NCBI GenBank assembly: GCA_026014465.1
Contig: JAOZID010000010.1
Span: 124,001 to 188,000 of the forward strand
Length of the DNA: 64,000 nucleotides
Direction of reading: 5' to 3'
DNA from: Candidatus Bathyarchaeota archaeon
GTDB taxonomy: Archaea; Thermoproteota; Bathyarchaeia; Bathyarchaeales; Bathycorpusculaceae
Position 1 is the stretch's first letter; every line of letters begins with the position of its first letter. The translations under genes were made by a program, and so were the position numbers. The notes under the pieces are model-generated. The model saw only the letters and a list, made by a program, of their open reading frames with translations. It made no database searches and was not told the DNA's origin. Of this stretch, positions 17,221-26,473 are shown piece by piece.

Positions 17221-18255
17221 TCAGTTTTTCAGAAGGGGTTGCATGTTGGCTGTTTGGAATTGCTGGAAGGCTTTTTTGTTGTATTGTTTGGTGAGTTGTT
17301 GGGTGTAGGTTTGGAGTGCTTTGAGAGTGTGGGCTTCGCCGAGTTCTTTGGAGAATGTGATTTGTAGGGTCCAGCCTTTGTTTCGCATGTAGCCCATGCC
17401 TGTGGTGAGGTCGGCTTGTTTGGTGCCCTTTGACGCGGCGCGTTCACAGTGAACTCCCAACTCGGATAGGATCTTGAAGATTGTCTCGTTAACAAAAGAC
17501 CACATGGCAAGGTTTTTTTCTTTGCCGCGGTTTTCTATGTACGTTTGGGCGTCGACAATGAGCATGTTTGTGTTTTCGTCGAATGTGCCGTAGTGACCCA
17601 GTATCCAAAGGAATCTGAAAACGTGTGCTCTTAGGTTTTCAAGTTTGTTTTGCTGAGCAAACGTGTCGGTATCTCGCAGACCCAACGACGAACGCGCTAA
17701 CCCCGCTAATAAGTCGTGAAGCGCCCTAAACGCTTCAACCTCTTCGCTGGAGTACGGTAGTTCCTCGGGGAAATCCGTAACTTTCACTTTGGGGGTTGGT
17801 GCTTTGGCTGGTTCCACAATGTCTTGGGGCTGCAATGTTGCCCGAATAGCTTCCAAGCGTTGTATTCCCTCAAAGGGCTTAACAAAAACGCGGTAATCCT
17901 CTTCCTCTAACGTTGCTCCCAGACGTTGCTCCACGGTTTTTCGGTTCCACGCACCCGCAGTCGCCTTCAAAGTATCGCAGGGAAACCGTGTACAGTACGC
18001 GCAGTTTGCAATTCCCGTTTTATCTATGCATTGGCGTATCAGGCATCTGCGGTTTGGCAGCATTGACCCCTTGGGAATCTGCTCGTCAGGCGTCTGGCAC
18101 GTTGGACACGCCGTCCTAATGGGCATGTACCCTAAGATGGTTTTTGCCCTGTTCTTGTACACCTCAAACTCTTCAGCTGACATGCCTTCTCGCGGATAAG
18201 GTCCCCACGGACATGAACCGCAGTCTATGCCGCATTTGGAAACAAGACTTGACAT
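17221..18255 (-). CDS. Cys-rich DUF3795-type protein
   Basis: This is a 344-residue cytoplasmic protein. The N-terminal 95 residues hold about ten cysteines in paired motifs ('SKCGIDCGSCPWGPYP', 'ACPTCQTPDE', 'IANCAYCTRFPC'), the layout of the DUF3795 family, probably a zinc- or Fe-S-binding module. The remaining 240 residues are mostly helical and have no motif I recognise. Function is unknown. It ends 13 bp from the tRNA-Leu 3' end, in convergent orientation. Confidence 0.7.
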   Translation of the reverse strand: MSSLVSKCGIDCGSCPWGPYPREGMSAEEFEVYKNRAKTILGYMPIRTACPTCQTPDEQIPKGSMLPNRRCLIRQCIDKTGIANCAYCTRFPCDTLKATAGAWNRKTVEQRLGATLEEEDYRVFVKPFEGIQRLEAIRATLQPQDIVEPAKAPTPKVKVTDFPEELPYSSEEVEAFRALHDLLAGLARSSLGLRDTDTFAQQNKLENLRAHVFRFLWILGHYGTFDENTNMLIVDAQTYIENRGKEKNLAMWSFVNETIFKILSELGVHCERAASKGTKQADLTTGMGYMRNKGWTLQITFSKELGEAHTLKALQTYTQQLTKQYNKKAFQQFQTANMQPLLKN

Positions 18256-18401
18256 GCACTGTCCCTCAAGGGCAAAACATGAGTGCGATACAAAAACCTT
18301 TCTAAGGCAGCTACATCACACGATAAGAGCCGCACAAACCTTTAGATACAGCCTAATCCCAAGCAAATACTTTGGTTTTGCTAACTCCACACGGGGCGGT
18401 C

Positions 18402-18767
18402 TTAGGGTTTTTCTGGTTTGGTTTTGTTGGTTAGTTGGCTTATGATGGCGGCTAGAAAAAGGTCAATGCGTTCGTGGGTTTTGCCAAAGTCTGCTATAGC
18501 AGTTATTGTTGTGACGGGGGTTTCTGCGGCTACGGTGATTTGGGTTGTTTTTTCGGAGACTGGGTCTAGGATGATTTGTAGGAGGGAACTGTAGGACATG
18601 AACGATTTTTTTGTTTTAACTGTGAGGCTGTGCTCTGTCTTGTTGGTTTCTTCTATGCTCCATTTGAGGGCTGTGATTGCTTTGTGCATTGCCGTCCACA
18701 CTTGATCTAAAGGGTAGTCAGCTTCTACCGCTTCTTTTTCTTTACGCAGATAAGCCATAATATCCAC
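18402..18767 (-). CDS. Small conserved alpha/beta protein, function unknown
   Basis: This 121-residue protein has no signal sequence. The pattern is one amphipathic helix ('DQVWTAMHKAITALKWSIEE') followed by alternating beta strands ('HSLTVKTKKSFMSYSSLLQI', 'QITVAAETPV') and a final helix. This resembles small single-domain folds of the SRPBCC or DUF1499 sort, but I cannot assign one. It is monocistronic. A plus-strand gene at 35490 has a loosely similar helix-then-strands layout. Confidence 0.55.
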   Translation of the reverse strand: MDIMAYLRKEKEAVEADYPLDQVWTAMHKAITALKWSIEETNKTEHSLTVKTKKSFMSYSSLLQIILDPVSEKTTQITVAAETPVTTITAIADFGKTHERIDLFLAAIISQLTNKTKPEKP

Positions 18768-18817
18768 GGCAAAACCAAGAAGCTACAGCTATTTAAAACA
18801 TACAGAAAACCCGCGGC

Positions 18818-20626
18818 TCAAACCATTTCTCTCTTATGAAAAACCCACAAGCTGCCACACAAAACCAACCCCGCAATTACTGCCGCCCCCAAAACCAACT
18901 CTATCAACGAAAAACCCTGAATGCTTTCGGGCACAACTGCGATGCTGCTTAGGGAAACCTCGTCTACGACGCTCACTGAATCGTGCCCAATGTAGAATTC
19001 GGTTCCACGCGCTACCTCCCCGCTTGGGTTTTGAACACCCGATAACACCTGCACCTCCTGCTCTACTCCGTCCACGTAAATCTGCATACCCAAAGTTAAG
19101 CTGCGAACAAACACGACATGAAACCACTCATCCAACACTATAACAGGCTGCGTTGTAACTACTTCATTAAACACGCCCTCCTCATCTAGCATGAATCCTC
19201 TAAGCGCACCCAAAGGCGGCGAACTATTGTCTATGGGCGGTTCCCCATTGAAGGCAAACCCAAAAATGCGCATCGGAAACTTTTCAGGCGTGCGCAGGCA
19301 TTCGACGACGATGTTGCTGTAGGCGACGTTTTTGAATTCTTTAACGTTTACCCATGCGTCTATGGTGAATTCGCCGTGGATGTTGAGCGTGGGTGAGGCG
19401 GTGACGTAGGCGTAGTCGGTTCCGTTGAAGCGTAGGGCGTTGCCGTTTTTGCCTTCGACAAGTACTGGCGTGAAAACATCGCCTCCTGACGACTCCAAAA
19501 CCACAGCGTTATTCCCCAAAGCATCAGGCGTAGCTCCGTTGGGGGAGACTTCGTCAAAATGCCACAGAGCACTGGCTCCGTCCGTGGTTTCTGCCGTGAA
19601 CGGTAAAGCTGGCGGGGCGGCGTTTTGATTCAGGCTAAACGGCTTGCTCAAAGGATGATAATCTATGTTGCCCTCGTAAACGGTGTATCCGCCGTTGCCT
19701 GTGCCGTCGTAGCCGCTCCAGTAGTTGCCCTCTGCGCCGTTATCCCAAACCTGCACGTTATGCGTCGAAGTCACGTCCACATGGTACGTGTTGTTTTCAA
19801 AGTTGTTGTGGTAGAACGTGTTGTTGTTTGGGGCTGCAAAATACGACGTAAAATGAACCCCCAACATGTTATCCGCTATAGCGTTGGCTGCGATTATGCA
19901 ATCTGAGGCTCCAAGGTAGATTCCGCTCTCACTGTGGCTTGTTATGTTGTTGCCAAAGACCACAGAGTACGAAGCGCCCAATCCGATGCCTCTTTGATTG
20001 CCTGCCAAACTGTTTCCTGTAATGGTGTCCAAGTATCCGTCTATGGCTATGCCTGACTTTGCACTATTTGTTATGTTGTTGTTGGTTATGGTGTTGTGGG
20101 AGCCGCCGCATATGCGTACGCCGTCTTTTAGGGCTGTGGTTATGTTGTTGTCGGTTATGGTTGTAAAGAGTTGGACTGAGCAAAATACGCCGTAGTATAT
20201 GCCTTCTATGCTGTTGCCTGTTATGGTGCAGTTATCGCCTGCTACCTTGATTGCTGTAGCATAATTTGTTGATTGCGTGTAGTTTTGGCTTTGGATGGTG
20301 AATCCTGTAAGTGTTATGTCGTTTGCGGCTAAAGTGAAAACAGAGTTGCCGCCGCGTTCTACTCCGCCTTCACCTACAACTACTGTTTGCGTATCCTCTC
20401 CAGCAATAACTAAAGCCTTATCCACATACAGGTTCTCATAGTACACGCCTGCCCTGACTTGTATGGTGTCGCCTTGATGCGCATTTTCTACAGCCGCATT
20501 TATAGACGGATAATCATCAGGCACAATCAACGTGGACGCCGCTTGCACATAGAACGTAGCTGAACCAAATGCCTGCGCCACAAGCAACGCGGCAACGGCG
20601 GCTAAAACCATAACACTTGGCTTCAT
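18818..20626 (-). CDS. Secreted right-handed beta-helix (NosD-like) and LamG protein, membrane-anchored
   Basis: This 602-residue exoprotein has a signal peptide (1-30). A parallel beta-helix runs from about 32 to 335, starting with the classic 'LIVPDDYPSINAAVENAHQG' and showing repeated 'NTITNNNI'-type turns. A concanavalin/LamG-like domain follows (about 355-560; 'LWHFDEVSPNGATPDALGN', 'FTIDAWVNVKEF'). A C-terminal membrane helix (about 575-595) is followed by the charged end 'FHKREMV'. The architecture suggests polysaccharide binding or cleavage at the cell surface; no catalytic residues can be assigned. Confidence 0.85.
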   Translation of the reverse strand: MKPSVMVLAAVAALLVAQAFGSATFYVQAASTLIVPDDYPSINAAVENAHQGDTIQVRAGVYYENLYVDKALVIAGEDTQTVVVGEGGVERGGNSVFTLAANDITLTGFTIQSQNYTQSTNYATAIKVAGDNCTITGNSIEGIYYGVFCSVQLFTTITDNNITTALKDGVRICGGSHNTITNNNITNSAKSGIAIDGYLDTITGNSLAGNQRGIGLGASYSVVFGNNITSHSESGIYLGASDCIIAANAIADNMLGVHFTSYFAAPNNNTFYHNNFENNTYHVDVTSTHNVQVWDNGAEGNYWSGYDGTGNGGYTVYEGNIDYHPLSKPFSLNQNAAPPALPFTAETTDGASALWHFDEVSPNGATPDALGNNAVVLESSGGDVFTPVLVEGKNGNALRFNGTDYAYVTASPTLNIHGEFTIDAWVNVKEFKNVAYSNIVVECLRTPEKFPMRIFGFAFNGEPPIDNSSPPLGALRGFMLDEEGVFNEVVTTQPVIVLDEWFHVVFVRSLTLGMQIYVDGVEQEVQVLSGVQNPSGEVARGTEFYIGHDSVSVVDEVSLSSIAVVPESIQGFSLIELVLGAAVIAGLVLCGSLWVFHKREMV

Positions 20627-20818
20627 ACGGGCTTCACAACACCATAAAGAAAGCTGTCCCTATTAGCTCTCCCCCAAGAACAAGCCGTTCCCCTAAAAGA
20701 ACGCCCTCAGAAGATTCTTGTTCATTTTCACTGTTCTCTCTACTGCTGCGGCGGGTTGTTGGAGCGTTTGCTTTTTAGCTGATTAGTGCCTAACCGCTTG
20801 AAACAGAGCGTGACTTCA

Positions 20819-21028
20819 ATGAAGAAAAAGGTTCTGACCACCGTTTCAGTGGAGGATGATTTGCTGGTGGATTTGACGTTTCATAACGTGCCTGCCAGCT
20901 TGATAGCGGATTTCACTGCAAAAGTGGTCAAGCCTTACTACGCTGGAAGCCTAACCTGTGCACTCAAAGACCTAATGCAAAAAGCCGTAGCCGACCAAGA
21001 ATTCGTGCAAAACCACATAACTCGCTGA
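20819..21028 (+). CDS. Small archaeal protein, possibly ribbon-helix-helix
   Basis: This is a 69-residue protein if it starts at the ATG at 20819; a GTG at 20786 is less likely because the extra residues look non-coding. The pattern of a short strand ('KKVLTTVSVEDDLLVDLTF') followed by two helices ('SLTCALKDLMQKAVADQEFV') is compatible with a ribbon-helix-helix DNA-binding protein or antitoxin. No toxin gene is adjacent. The identification is tentative. Confidence 0.5.
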   Translation: MKKKVLTTVSVEDDLLVDLTFHNVPASLIADFTAKVVKPYYAGSLTCALKDLMQKAVADQEFVQNHITR

Positions 21029-21079
21029 CCGCTACAAACAAGCTACTTTATAGCAAAAAAGAAAGAATGGGTGTTGAGG

Positions 21080-21883
21080 TCAGAGGAACCCTTTACGCTT
21101 TTTTCTACCTCTTAAAACAACTATAGCAATTACGACTACGATTACTACCGCTATTATGCCTGCTATGATGTGTAGCGGTAATGACAGATTATCGTCCCCA
21201 GAGGTGTTGCCATTGTCGTTTGAAACCGCCCAGAGGTTTGTTTCTTTTATCATCCAAATAACTGAGCCAGTTTCTTCGTTGTCAAAGTATTCTACTTCAT
21301 CCTGTGCCTCCACGAGTACTCCAGTTACTTTGTCCAAATAGAACGCTGTCCGCCTCGTGCCGATTGTATTTGCGTCATTGCTTTCGGAGTCAACAATGGG
21401 CGCTGTTAATTCGACAATGTTTATTTCTCTTTCTCCGTCGGCGTAGCTGCGGGTTATTGTCTGGTTTATCGTGATTGTGTCGTTGCCCAGTGGATGCAGT
21501 AGGTCGCCTGCGGTTAGGTCAGCGCCGACTATGCCTTCAAAGGGAGATTGAACGTAGTAGTAGCTTTCTCCTGTTTCTATGTCCCATGTGACAAGGTATG
21601 GCTGCTGAGTATTGTTAACGAAATTCCAAAGCTGAGTCGTTGTGACGTTAGGCGCAGAAACAATCGTCACCTTGACCGTAAAATTGCCGGTGCTGTTCAT
21701 TTGCTGCAGTTCAGGGGGAACAGTTGCGCTGCTGTTTTGTGAAGTCCAGTATGCTTTAACATCGTAAACCATTTCGTCCCCGTTTGATACGCCAGGAACA
21801 CGCGTTTGAGCATACGTTTGAATTGCCATGCCAAGACATAAAATAGCAACTAGAGAAAACGCCAAGGTCAGTTTCAAATTCAT
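21080..21883 (-). CDS. Secreted membrane-anchored protein, function unknown
   Basis: This is an exported protein of about 267 residues. It has a signal peptide at the N-terminus ending near 'AIQTYAQ', an extracellular beta-rich domain with many Asn-x-Ser/Thr sites, then a C-terminal membrane helix ('LHIIAGIIAVVIVVVIAIVV') and a basic tail. The start is set at the ATG at 21883, because a TATA-like CATAAAAA near 21910-21920 predicts a transcript start close by; a GTG at 21892 is an alternative. No family recognised. Confidence 0.7.
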   Translation of the reverse strand: MNLKLTLAFSLVAILCLGMAIQTYAQTRVPGVSNGDEMVYDVKAYWTSQNSSATVPPELQQMNSTGNFTVKVTIVSAPNVTTTQLWNFVNNTQQPYLVTWDIETGESYYYVQSPFEGIVGADLTAGDLLHPLGNDTITINQTITRSYADGEREINIVELTAPIVDSESNDANTIGTRRTAFYLDKVTGVLVEAQDEVEYFDNEETGSVIWMIKETNLWAVSNDNGNTSGDDNLSLPLHIIAGIIAVVIVVVIAIVVLRGRKKRKGFL

Positions 21884-21982
21884 ACAGATCACGCTTAATG
21901 CGTGCGATTCGTTTTTATGGTTTTTCCCAAATGCCGTTTTTCCCTTGCAAACCTTGTGGTTCTAGCCAATTTGTCAGATCTG

Positions 21983-22360
21983 TTATAGGCAGTTTTTGAC
22001 GTTGCGCAGGTAGGACATGACTTGGTCAATTTTTGGTTCTGAAAAATTGAATGCTAACTCTATGGCTGCTTTGATTTTGGGTTCAGGCGAAAGGTCTACG
22101 GTGGTTATGGCGTGGTCGATGTTTGTTAGAAGTGAATCCCATGGGATGGTGATGGGTTGCCCTCTGAGGTTGTAGAGTGTAAGTAGGTACGCGCTGGTTT
22201 TGTTTAGGCTCCCCTTGAACGCCTGAAGATGCACTTTAATCTGAAGGGAGTCATAGGTTGCTCCCGAAAGATACTGAGTTAAAACTTTGTATTGTTCTTC
22301 TACATTATCTATAGAATCAATAAGGTCCTGTCTTATGCGTGCTTCCGTGTTGCCTTGCAT
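21983..22360 (-). CDS. Helical protein downstream of pstS, function unknown
   Basis: This is a 125-residue protein of mostly alpha-helical composition without signal or membrane segments. The ATG at 22360 is chosen because AGGGGAAA lies about six bases upstream; a start at 22396 would absorb that site. It follows pstS on the same strand after a short gap, so it is probably co-transcribed. It does not show the repeated motif of PhoU. A phosphate-related role is suggested only by position. Confidence 0.55.
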   Translation of the reverse strand: MQGNTEARIRQDLIDSIDNVEEQYKVLTQYLSGATYDSLQIKVHLQAFKGSLNKTSAYLLTLYNLRGQPITIPWDSLLTNIDHAITTVDLSPEPKIKAAIELAFNFSEPKIDQVMSYLRNVKNCL

Positions 22361-22419
22361 ACTTTTCCCCTTATGCTTGTTGGTTGCCCAGTACAAAAAC
22401 CTAGCGTGTTGACTGCAAG

Positions 22420-23520
22420 CTATTTTGTTAGAAGCGTGTGTCCATCAAAAGTTATTGACCTAAGTGTGGCTTCGTTTAGTTGAACTACGTTGGCGGGAAT
22501 CGGTGCATACTCCAGTTCAGGCGCACAATCTTGCCCCTCATGCACAACCCACCACAAAAACTCAACCAGTTCCGCTGCCTCGTTTTGGGTGATGTCGGGA
22601 ATCACGTTAAGTTCGCTGTAAACCATCATGTAGCTAAAGCTCACTATGGGGTAAGCTTGGGGATCAGGTGTATTTAGCAGGTTCACTTCAGTCCAGTCTT
22701 CATCGCCTGCGGGAAGCCCCTCAAAAGCCCCTGACTGAGCTGCAATCTGCGTGGATTCAAGAGAAGGAACCACAAAATTCCCCGAAGGATTCCTAACAGC
22801 CGCCACCGACATATCATTCTGGATCGTATAAGCCAGCTCCACATAACCAATACTGTACGGGTTACCTTGAACCACACCCGCCAAACCAGGGTTTCCCTCA
22901 GCACCAAGCCCAACTGGCCACGAAACCGTCTTATATGCACCGATCGAAGCATTCCACGCAACGCTAACCTCACTTAAATAGCTCGTAAAAATAAACGTAG
23001 TTCCCGAACCATCCGACCTGTGCACAACCGTTATCTCCTCTGAAGGCAACAAAACCCCCACGTTTATATCCTGAATTGCAGGGTCATCCCACCTCGTTAT
23101 GGTTCCAGCAAAAATGTCTGCTAAGGTTTCCCCTGTCAAATTAAGCCCGGTGGGTATGTCTGGGAGGTTGTATGCGACTGCAACTGCGCCGATTGTTTCG
23201 GGGATATGGAGCGCGTTTGGTGCTTGGGTTCGGTCTGTGGTGCTTAAGGGTACGTCGGAACAGACAAAGTCCACGCTTTTTTCTTGAAGCGCATTTATGC
23301 CGCTGCTGCTTCCGCTACCTGAGTAGGTGATTTGTATGTTGGTTTTTACGAGGCGATAGTTGTTTATCATTTCTGTGAGGAGGGGTTTGGGGAAGGTTGC
23401 TCCTGTGCCTGAGAGGGCGACTGTTTGGGGTGGTTGTGATGAGTGGATGTAGCTTAGGGCTGCGGCTAGGGTTATGGCTATTAGTGCTACTGCGATGAGG
23501 ATTTTAGGCGCTGTTTTCAT
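22420..23520 (-). CDS. pstS: Phosphate ABC transporter substrate-binding protein PstS
   Basis: This 366-residue extracellular phosphate-binding protein has an N-terminal hydrophobic signal/anchor (about 8-26). The PstS landmarks are clear: 'LSGTGATFPKPLL', 'ITYSGSGSSSGINAL', 'DFVCSDVPLS', 'ITRWDDPAIQ' and 'VHRSDGSGTTFIF', which line the anion site in the family. The ATG at 23520 has GAGGAC upstream; the longer frame to 23607 overlaps the promoter. The transporter genes pstC, pstA and pstB are not in the window, so this copy may feed an unlinked permease or serve as a sensor with the divergent two-component genes. Confidence 0.93.
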   Translation of the reverse strand: MKTAPKILIAVALIAITLAAALSYIHSSQPPQTVALSGTGATFPKPLLTEMINNYRLVKTNIQITYSGSGSSSGINALQEKSVDFVCSDVPLSTTDRTQAPNALHIPETIGAVAVAYNLPDIPTGLNLTGETLADIFAGTITRWDDPAIQDINVGVLLPSEEITVVHRSDGSGTTFIFTSYLSEVSVAWNASIGAYKTVSWPVGLGAEGNPGLAGVVQGNPYSIGYVELAYTIQNDMSVAAVRNPSGNFVVPSLESTQIAAQSGAFEGLPAGDEDWTEVNLLNTPDPQAYPIVSFSYMMVYSELNVIPDITQNEAAELVEFLWWVVHEGQDCAPELEYAPIPANVVQLNEATLRSITFDGHTLLTK

Positions 23521-23579
23521 CTTTTTGTCCTCTGGTTTTGTTTTTATTATGCGTTGTGAACGTTGTGTCTTAATCATTG

Positions 23580-23588
23580 GTATATAAG
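23580..23588 (-). promoter_or_regulatory. TATA box of pstS
   Basis: On the minus strand the sequence reads CTTATATAC, a strong archaeal TATA box. It predicts a transcript start near 23558 and a leader of about 38 nt. Confidence 0.65.
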
Positions 23589-23721
23589 TAGTCCTTAGAA
23601 AATCCATACTTTCTATAGGTTGGGCTTATTAGTTTGGGTGTATGGTTTTGTGAGTGAGTACGCGTAGTAAAACACAAGTGTTAATATAAAAGATTAAGGT
23701 TGGTTGAATGGAGAACGCCCA

Positions 23722-24057
23722 ATGAGCAAAAAAACCTTCGACGCCCTCCTCTGCGAATCCATCGACGAAGTACTAACAATCCTAGGCGAATCCGTAAAAA
23801 AAACCATAACACACCATCTACAACACACCTTCAACTTAAAACCCCAAGAAACCCCACAAAAACCCCAATACTTCGCCTTTGCCCTCGAAGAACTCCTTGG
23901 TCCAGGAGCAAAATACGTCCAAACCATTATTCTCAAACGGCTATACACAAAAATCCAGCCCCATTCCATGCCCACGTTGACAGATGAACCGTTCAGTCAA
24001 CAGGTAAAACAGGCTGCTAAGGCATATTCTATGCAACAAAGTGATGACAACGCATGA
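23722..24057 (+). CDS. NitrOD5-like archaeal output-domain protein
   Basis: This is a protein of about 111 residues. The central segment ('ESIDEVLTILGESVKKTITH', then 'FAFALEELLGPGAKYVQTII') matches my memory of the NitrOD5 output domain found beside archaeal two-component systems. The ATG at 23722 has GGAG eight bases upstream and a TATA-like TAATATAAAA near 23682-23692. It overlaps the following kinase gene by four bases, so it belongs to that operon. The family call is from pattern memory and should be checked by profile search. Confidence 0.55.
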   Translation: MSKKTFDALLCESIDEVLTILGESVKKTITHHLQHTFNLKPQETPQKPQYFAFALEELLGPGAKYVQTIILKRLYTKIQPHSMPTLTDEPFSQQVKQAAKAYSMQQSDDNA

Positions 24058-25784
24058 AGCTTCGGACAAAAACGCTTTTGCTCTTTGCGGGGACAACAAT
24101 TTGTCTCATCGTAATTTTGCATTCAATTTCTGAAAACATCATTTTAAGCAATTCCCTGCAGCTTGAACAAACCGAAGTGGGCAACTCCATTGGGCAAGTT
24201 CAAATCGCGTTGAATAACGAGTTAACCCAGTTCCAAAGCAGCGCCTACAGTTGGGTCAACAAAAACGACATAGCATCGTTTGTAAAAAAACACAACAGCA
24301 CATTACCTTTATCCAGCCAAGAAGTCGAATCACTAGTTGACTTAGGCGCAAACTACATCCTAATCTACGACGTTCAAGGCAAATTTGACTCAGGCATAGG
24401 CTTTAACCTAACAACATACCAAAAAGAGTCCATCCCCGATAACCTGATAACCGAAATTGAAGAAAACGAGAAAATCTGGAACCTGCAAGAACTTGACAGC
24501 GGCATAACTGGCTTTTTATTGCTCTCCAACAAGCCCGCTATTATTGCTTCTAGTCCTCTTTTGGCTGTTGGTGTTGATGATGGTTCAATGCAGGGGGAGC
24601 TGGTTTTGGTTAGGTATTTTGATTCGGCTACGGTTGCGGCTTTGTCTCGCAGTGTACGTTTGCCCGTGACGCTAGAGTTGTATGATGCCTGGCAAGGTTC
24701 GGCTGTTGAGCAAACTCGAAGTTCCCTTTCCCCCACCACATTCTCCCAAGCCATAGACACCAACTACATCATAGGATACAGTGTCGTAAATGACTTGAAC
24801 ACGCAGCCCGCATTCGTCTTAGGCGTCACCATCCCAAGAAACGTATACGTCCAAGGCATCATAACCGTCAACTACGTGGATATGCTGGTTCTTGCAAGCT
24901 GTGTCGTGTTTAGCGTAGCCGTTGTTTTAATGCTTGAATTTTTCATGCTCTCCAAACTAAGCAAACTAAACGAAGCCGTCAGCAAACTAAGCCACCGCCA
25001 AAACCTCTCCGAACGCCTCCCCACAACAGGCAACGACGAAATCACCACCCTAACAAAATCCATAAACAACATGCTAAGCGAAATCGAAGACAACACCCAC
25101 AAACTCCAAAAAGCCGAACGTTTCTCCGCCATAGGCGAACTCTCCTCCATGGTCGCCCACGACCTACGCAATCCCCTGCAAGGCATCGCCAACGCCGCGT
25201 TTTTCCTAAAACGAAAAGCCAACCCCCTAACCACCGAGAAGGAAAAAGAGATGATACGGTTAATCGAGAATAACGTGAAGTATTCGGATAAGATTGTGCG
25301 TGATTTGCTGGATTATTCAAGGCAGATTAAGCTGGATTTGCAGCCTGTGACGCCTAAGTGTTTGCTTGTGGAAACCTGCAGCTTGGTTAGCGTGCCCCAA
25401 AACATCCACGTTGTGGATAAGACCTTGGATAGCCCCGTTGTTTTGGTGGATGTGGATAAGATTAAGCGGGTTTTTGCTAACATGGTAACTAATGCGTGTG
25501 ATGCTATGCCTAAGGGGGGTACGCTTACGGTTAGCTGCGAATCTGTGGGGGAGGAGGCGCTGTTTATTTTCTCGGATACGGGCGCGGGTATGTCAGAGGA
25601 AACCCAACGAAAGCTTTTCCAGCCCCTGTTCACCACCAAAGCGAAAGGCATGGGTTTTGGGCTTTCCATTTGTAAACGAATCGTAGATGCGCACGGAGGC
25701 AGAATTATGGTCAAAAGTGCCCTAGGCGAAGGAACAAGTTTTAATATTTACTTGCCTGCTGTATCAAAGCTTGAGGGGAGATGA
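24054..25784 (+). CDS. Membrane histidine kinase with CHASE4-type sensor and HAMP
   Basis: This is a 576-residue sensor. A membrane helix lies at about 8-25, followed by an extracellular CHASE4-like domain (about 30-270; 'LVDLGANYILIYDVQGKFDS' is typical), a second helix near 275-300, and HAMP. The HisKA H-box is 'GELSSMVAHDLRNPLQG', and the ATPase domain has 'MVTNACDAMPKGG', 'FSDTGAGMS' and 'GMGFGLSICKRIV'. It sits in an operon with the NitrOD5-like gene and the response regulator, divergent from pstS, which suggests extracellular phosphate or nutrient sensing. Codon choice alternates between A/C-rich and G/T-rich blocks along the gene. Confidence 0.93.
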   Translation: MKLRTKTLLLFAGTTICLIVILHSISENIILSNSLQLEQTEVGNSIGQVQIALNNELTQFQSSAYSWVNKNDIASFVKKHNSTLPLSSQEVESLVDLGANYILIYDVQGKFDSGIGFNLTTYQKESIPDNLITEIEENEKIWNLQELDSGITGFLLLSNKPAIIASSPLLAVGVDDGSMQGELVLVRYFDSATVAALSRSVRLPVTLELYDAWQGSAVEQTRSSLSPTTFSQAIDTNYIIGYSVVNDLNTQPAFVLGVTIPRNVYVQGIITVNYVDMLVLASCVVFSVAVVLMLEFFMLSKLSKLNEAVSKLSHRQNLSERLPTTGNDEITTLTKSINNMLSEIEDNTHKLQKAERFSAIGELSSMVAHDLRNPLQGIANAAFFLKRKANPLTTEKEKEMIRLIENNVKYSDKIVRDLLDYSRQIKLDLQPVTPKCLLVETCSLVSVPQNIHVVDKTLDSPVVLVDVDKIKRVFANMVTNACDAMPKGGTLTVSCESVGEEALFIFSDTGAGMSEETQRKLFQPLFTTKAKGMGFGLSICKRIVDAHGGRIMVKSALGEGTSFNIYLPAVSKLEGR

Positions 25785-25790
25785 GAAGAG

Positions 25791-26285
25791 TTGAGCGAAA
25801 AAACCTACTCCATACTTGTAGTCGATGACGACGAAAGCATACGTTCATCCATAGCCGCCGTCCTAGACATGGAAGGCTACATCGTAGAAACCGCCGAAAC
25901 AGGCAAAGAAGCCCTACAAAAAACCCAAAACAAACCCTACGACATAGCCCTAATCGACTTCAAACTACCCGACACCGCAGGAACCGACCTGCTCGACCAA
26001 TTCAAACCAACCACCCCACCCATGATAAAACTCATCGTAACAGGCTACCCCTCCCTACAAAGCGCCATAGACTCAGTAAACAACGGCGCCGACGGATACA
26101 TCCAAAAACCCGTCGACATGGAAAAACTCCTCGAAACCATAACCAAATACATCAAAAAACGCGAAGAAAACCGCAAATACAGCGAACAAAAAGTCATCGA
26201 ATACATACAAACCCGCGTCAAAGAACACGAACAAAACAAACAACAAAACCAAAACCCCAACAACCCCAACCAACCCAACAAATAA
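25791..26285 (+). CDS. Response regulator, receiver domain with charged tail
   Basis: This 164-residue protein has a receiver domain at about 5-125: acidic pair in 'ILVVDDDESIRSSI', phospho-Asp in 'IALIDFKLPDTAGTDL', Thr in 'KLIVTGYPS', Lys in 'GYIQKPVD'. No DNA-binding domain follows; the tail is a Lys/Glu helix and then an Asn/Gln/Pro-rich stretch. Output is therefore probably by protein contact, perhaps with the NitrOD5-like protein of the same operon. The start is TTG, six bases after the kinase stop. It is the cognate partner of the upstream kinase. Confidence 0.92.
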   Translation: MSEKTYSILVVDDDESIRSSIAAVLDMEGYIVETAETGKEALQKTQNKPYDIALIDFKLPDTAGTDLLDQFKPTTPPMIKLIVTGYPSLQSAIDSVNNGADGYIQKPVDMEKLLETITKYIKKREENRKYSEQKVIEYIQTRVKEHEQNKQQNQNPNNPNQPNK

Positions 26286-26473
26286 CCCCACACGTTTTAT
26301 CAAGCAACTCCTTCTTATCACAGTCGCCTATGATGAAAATTGCACGTAAAGACGCGGATAACGCCCAAAGCGCATCCACGAACCATGACTGAAAACAACA
26401 AGCAAACCTGAGGCGCAACAACCGCTACAGCAAGATTTTGATTGTATTTTGTGAAACTTAACTGATTGTCTTT

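Noticed and set aside
26330-26392. Possible C/D box RNA (ATGATGA at 26330 and CTGA at 26389)
   Set aside because: The two boxes are well spaced, but no D'/C' pair or terminal stem is visible between or around them, so chance is likely.
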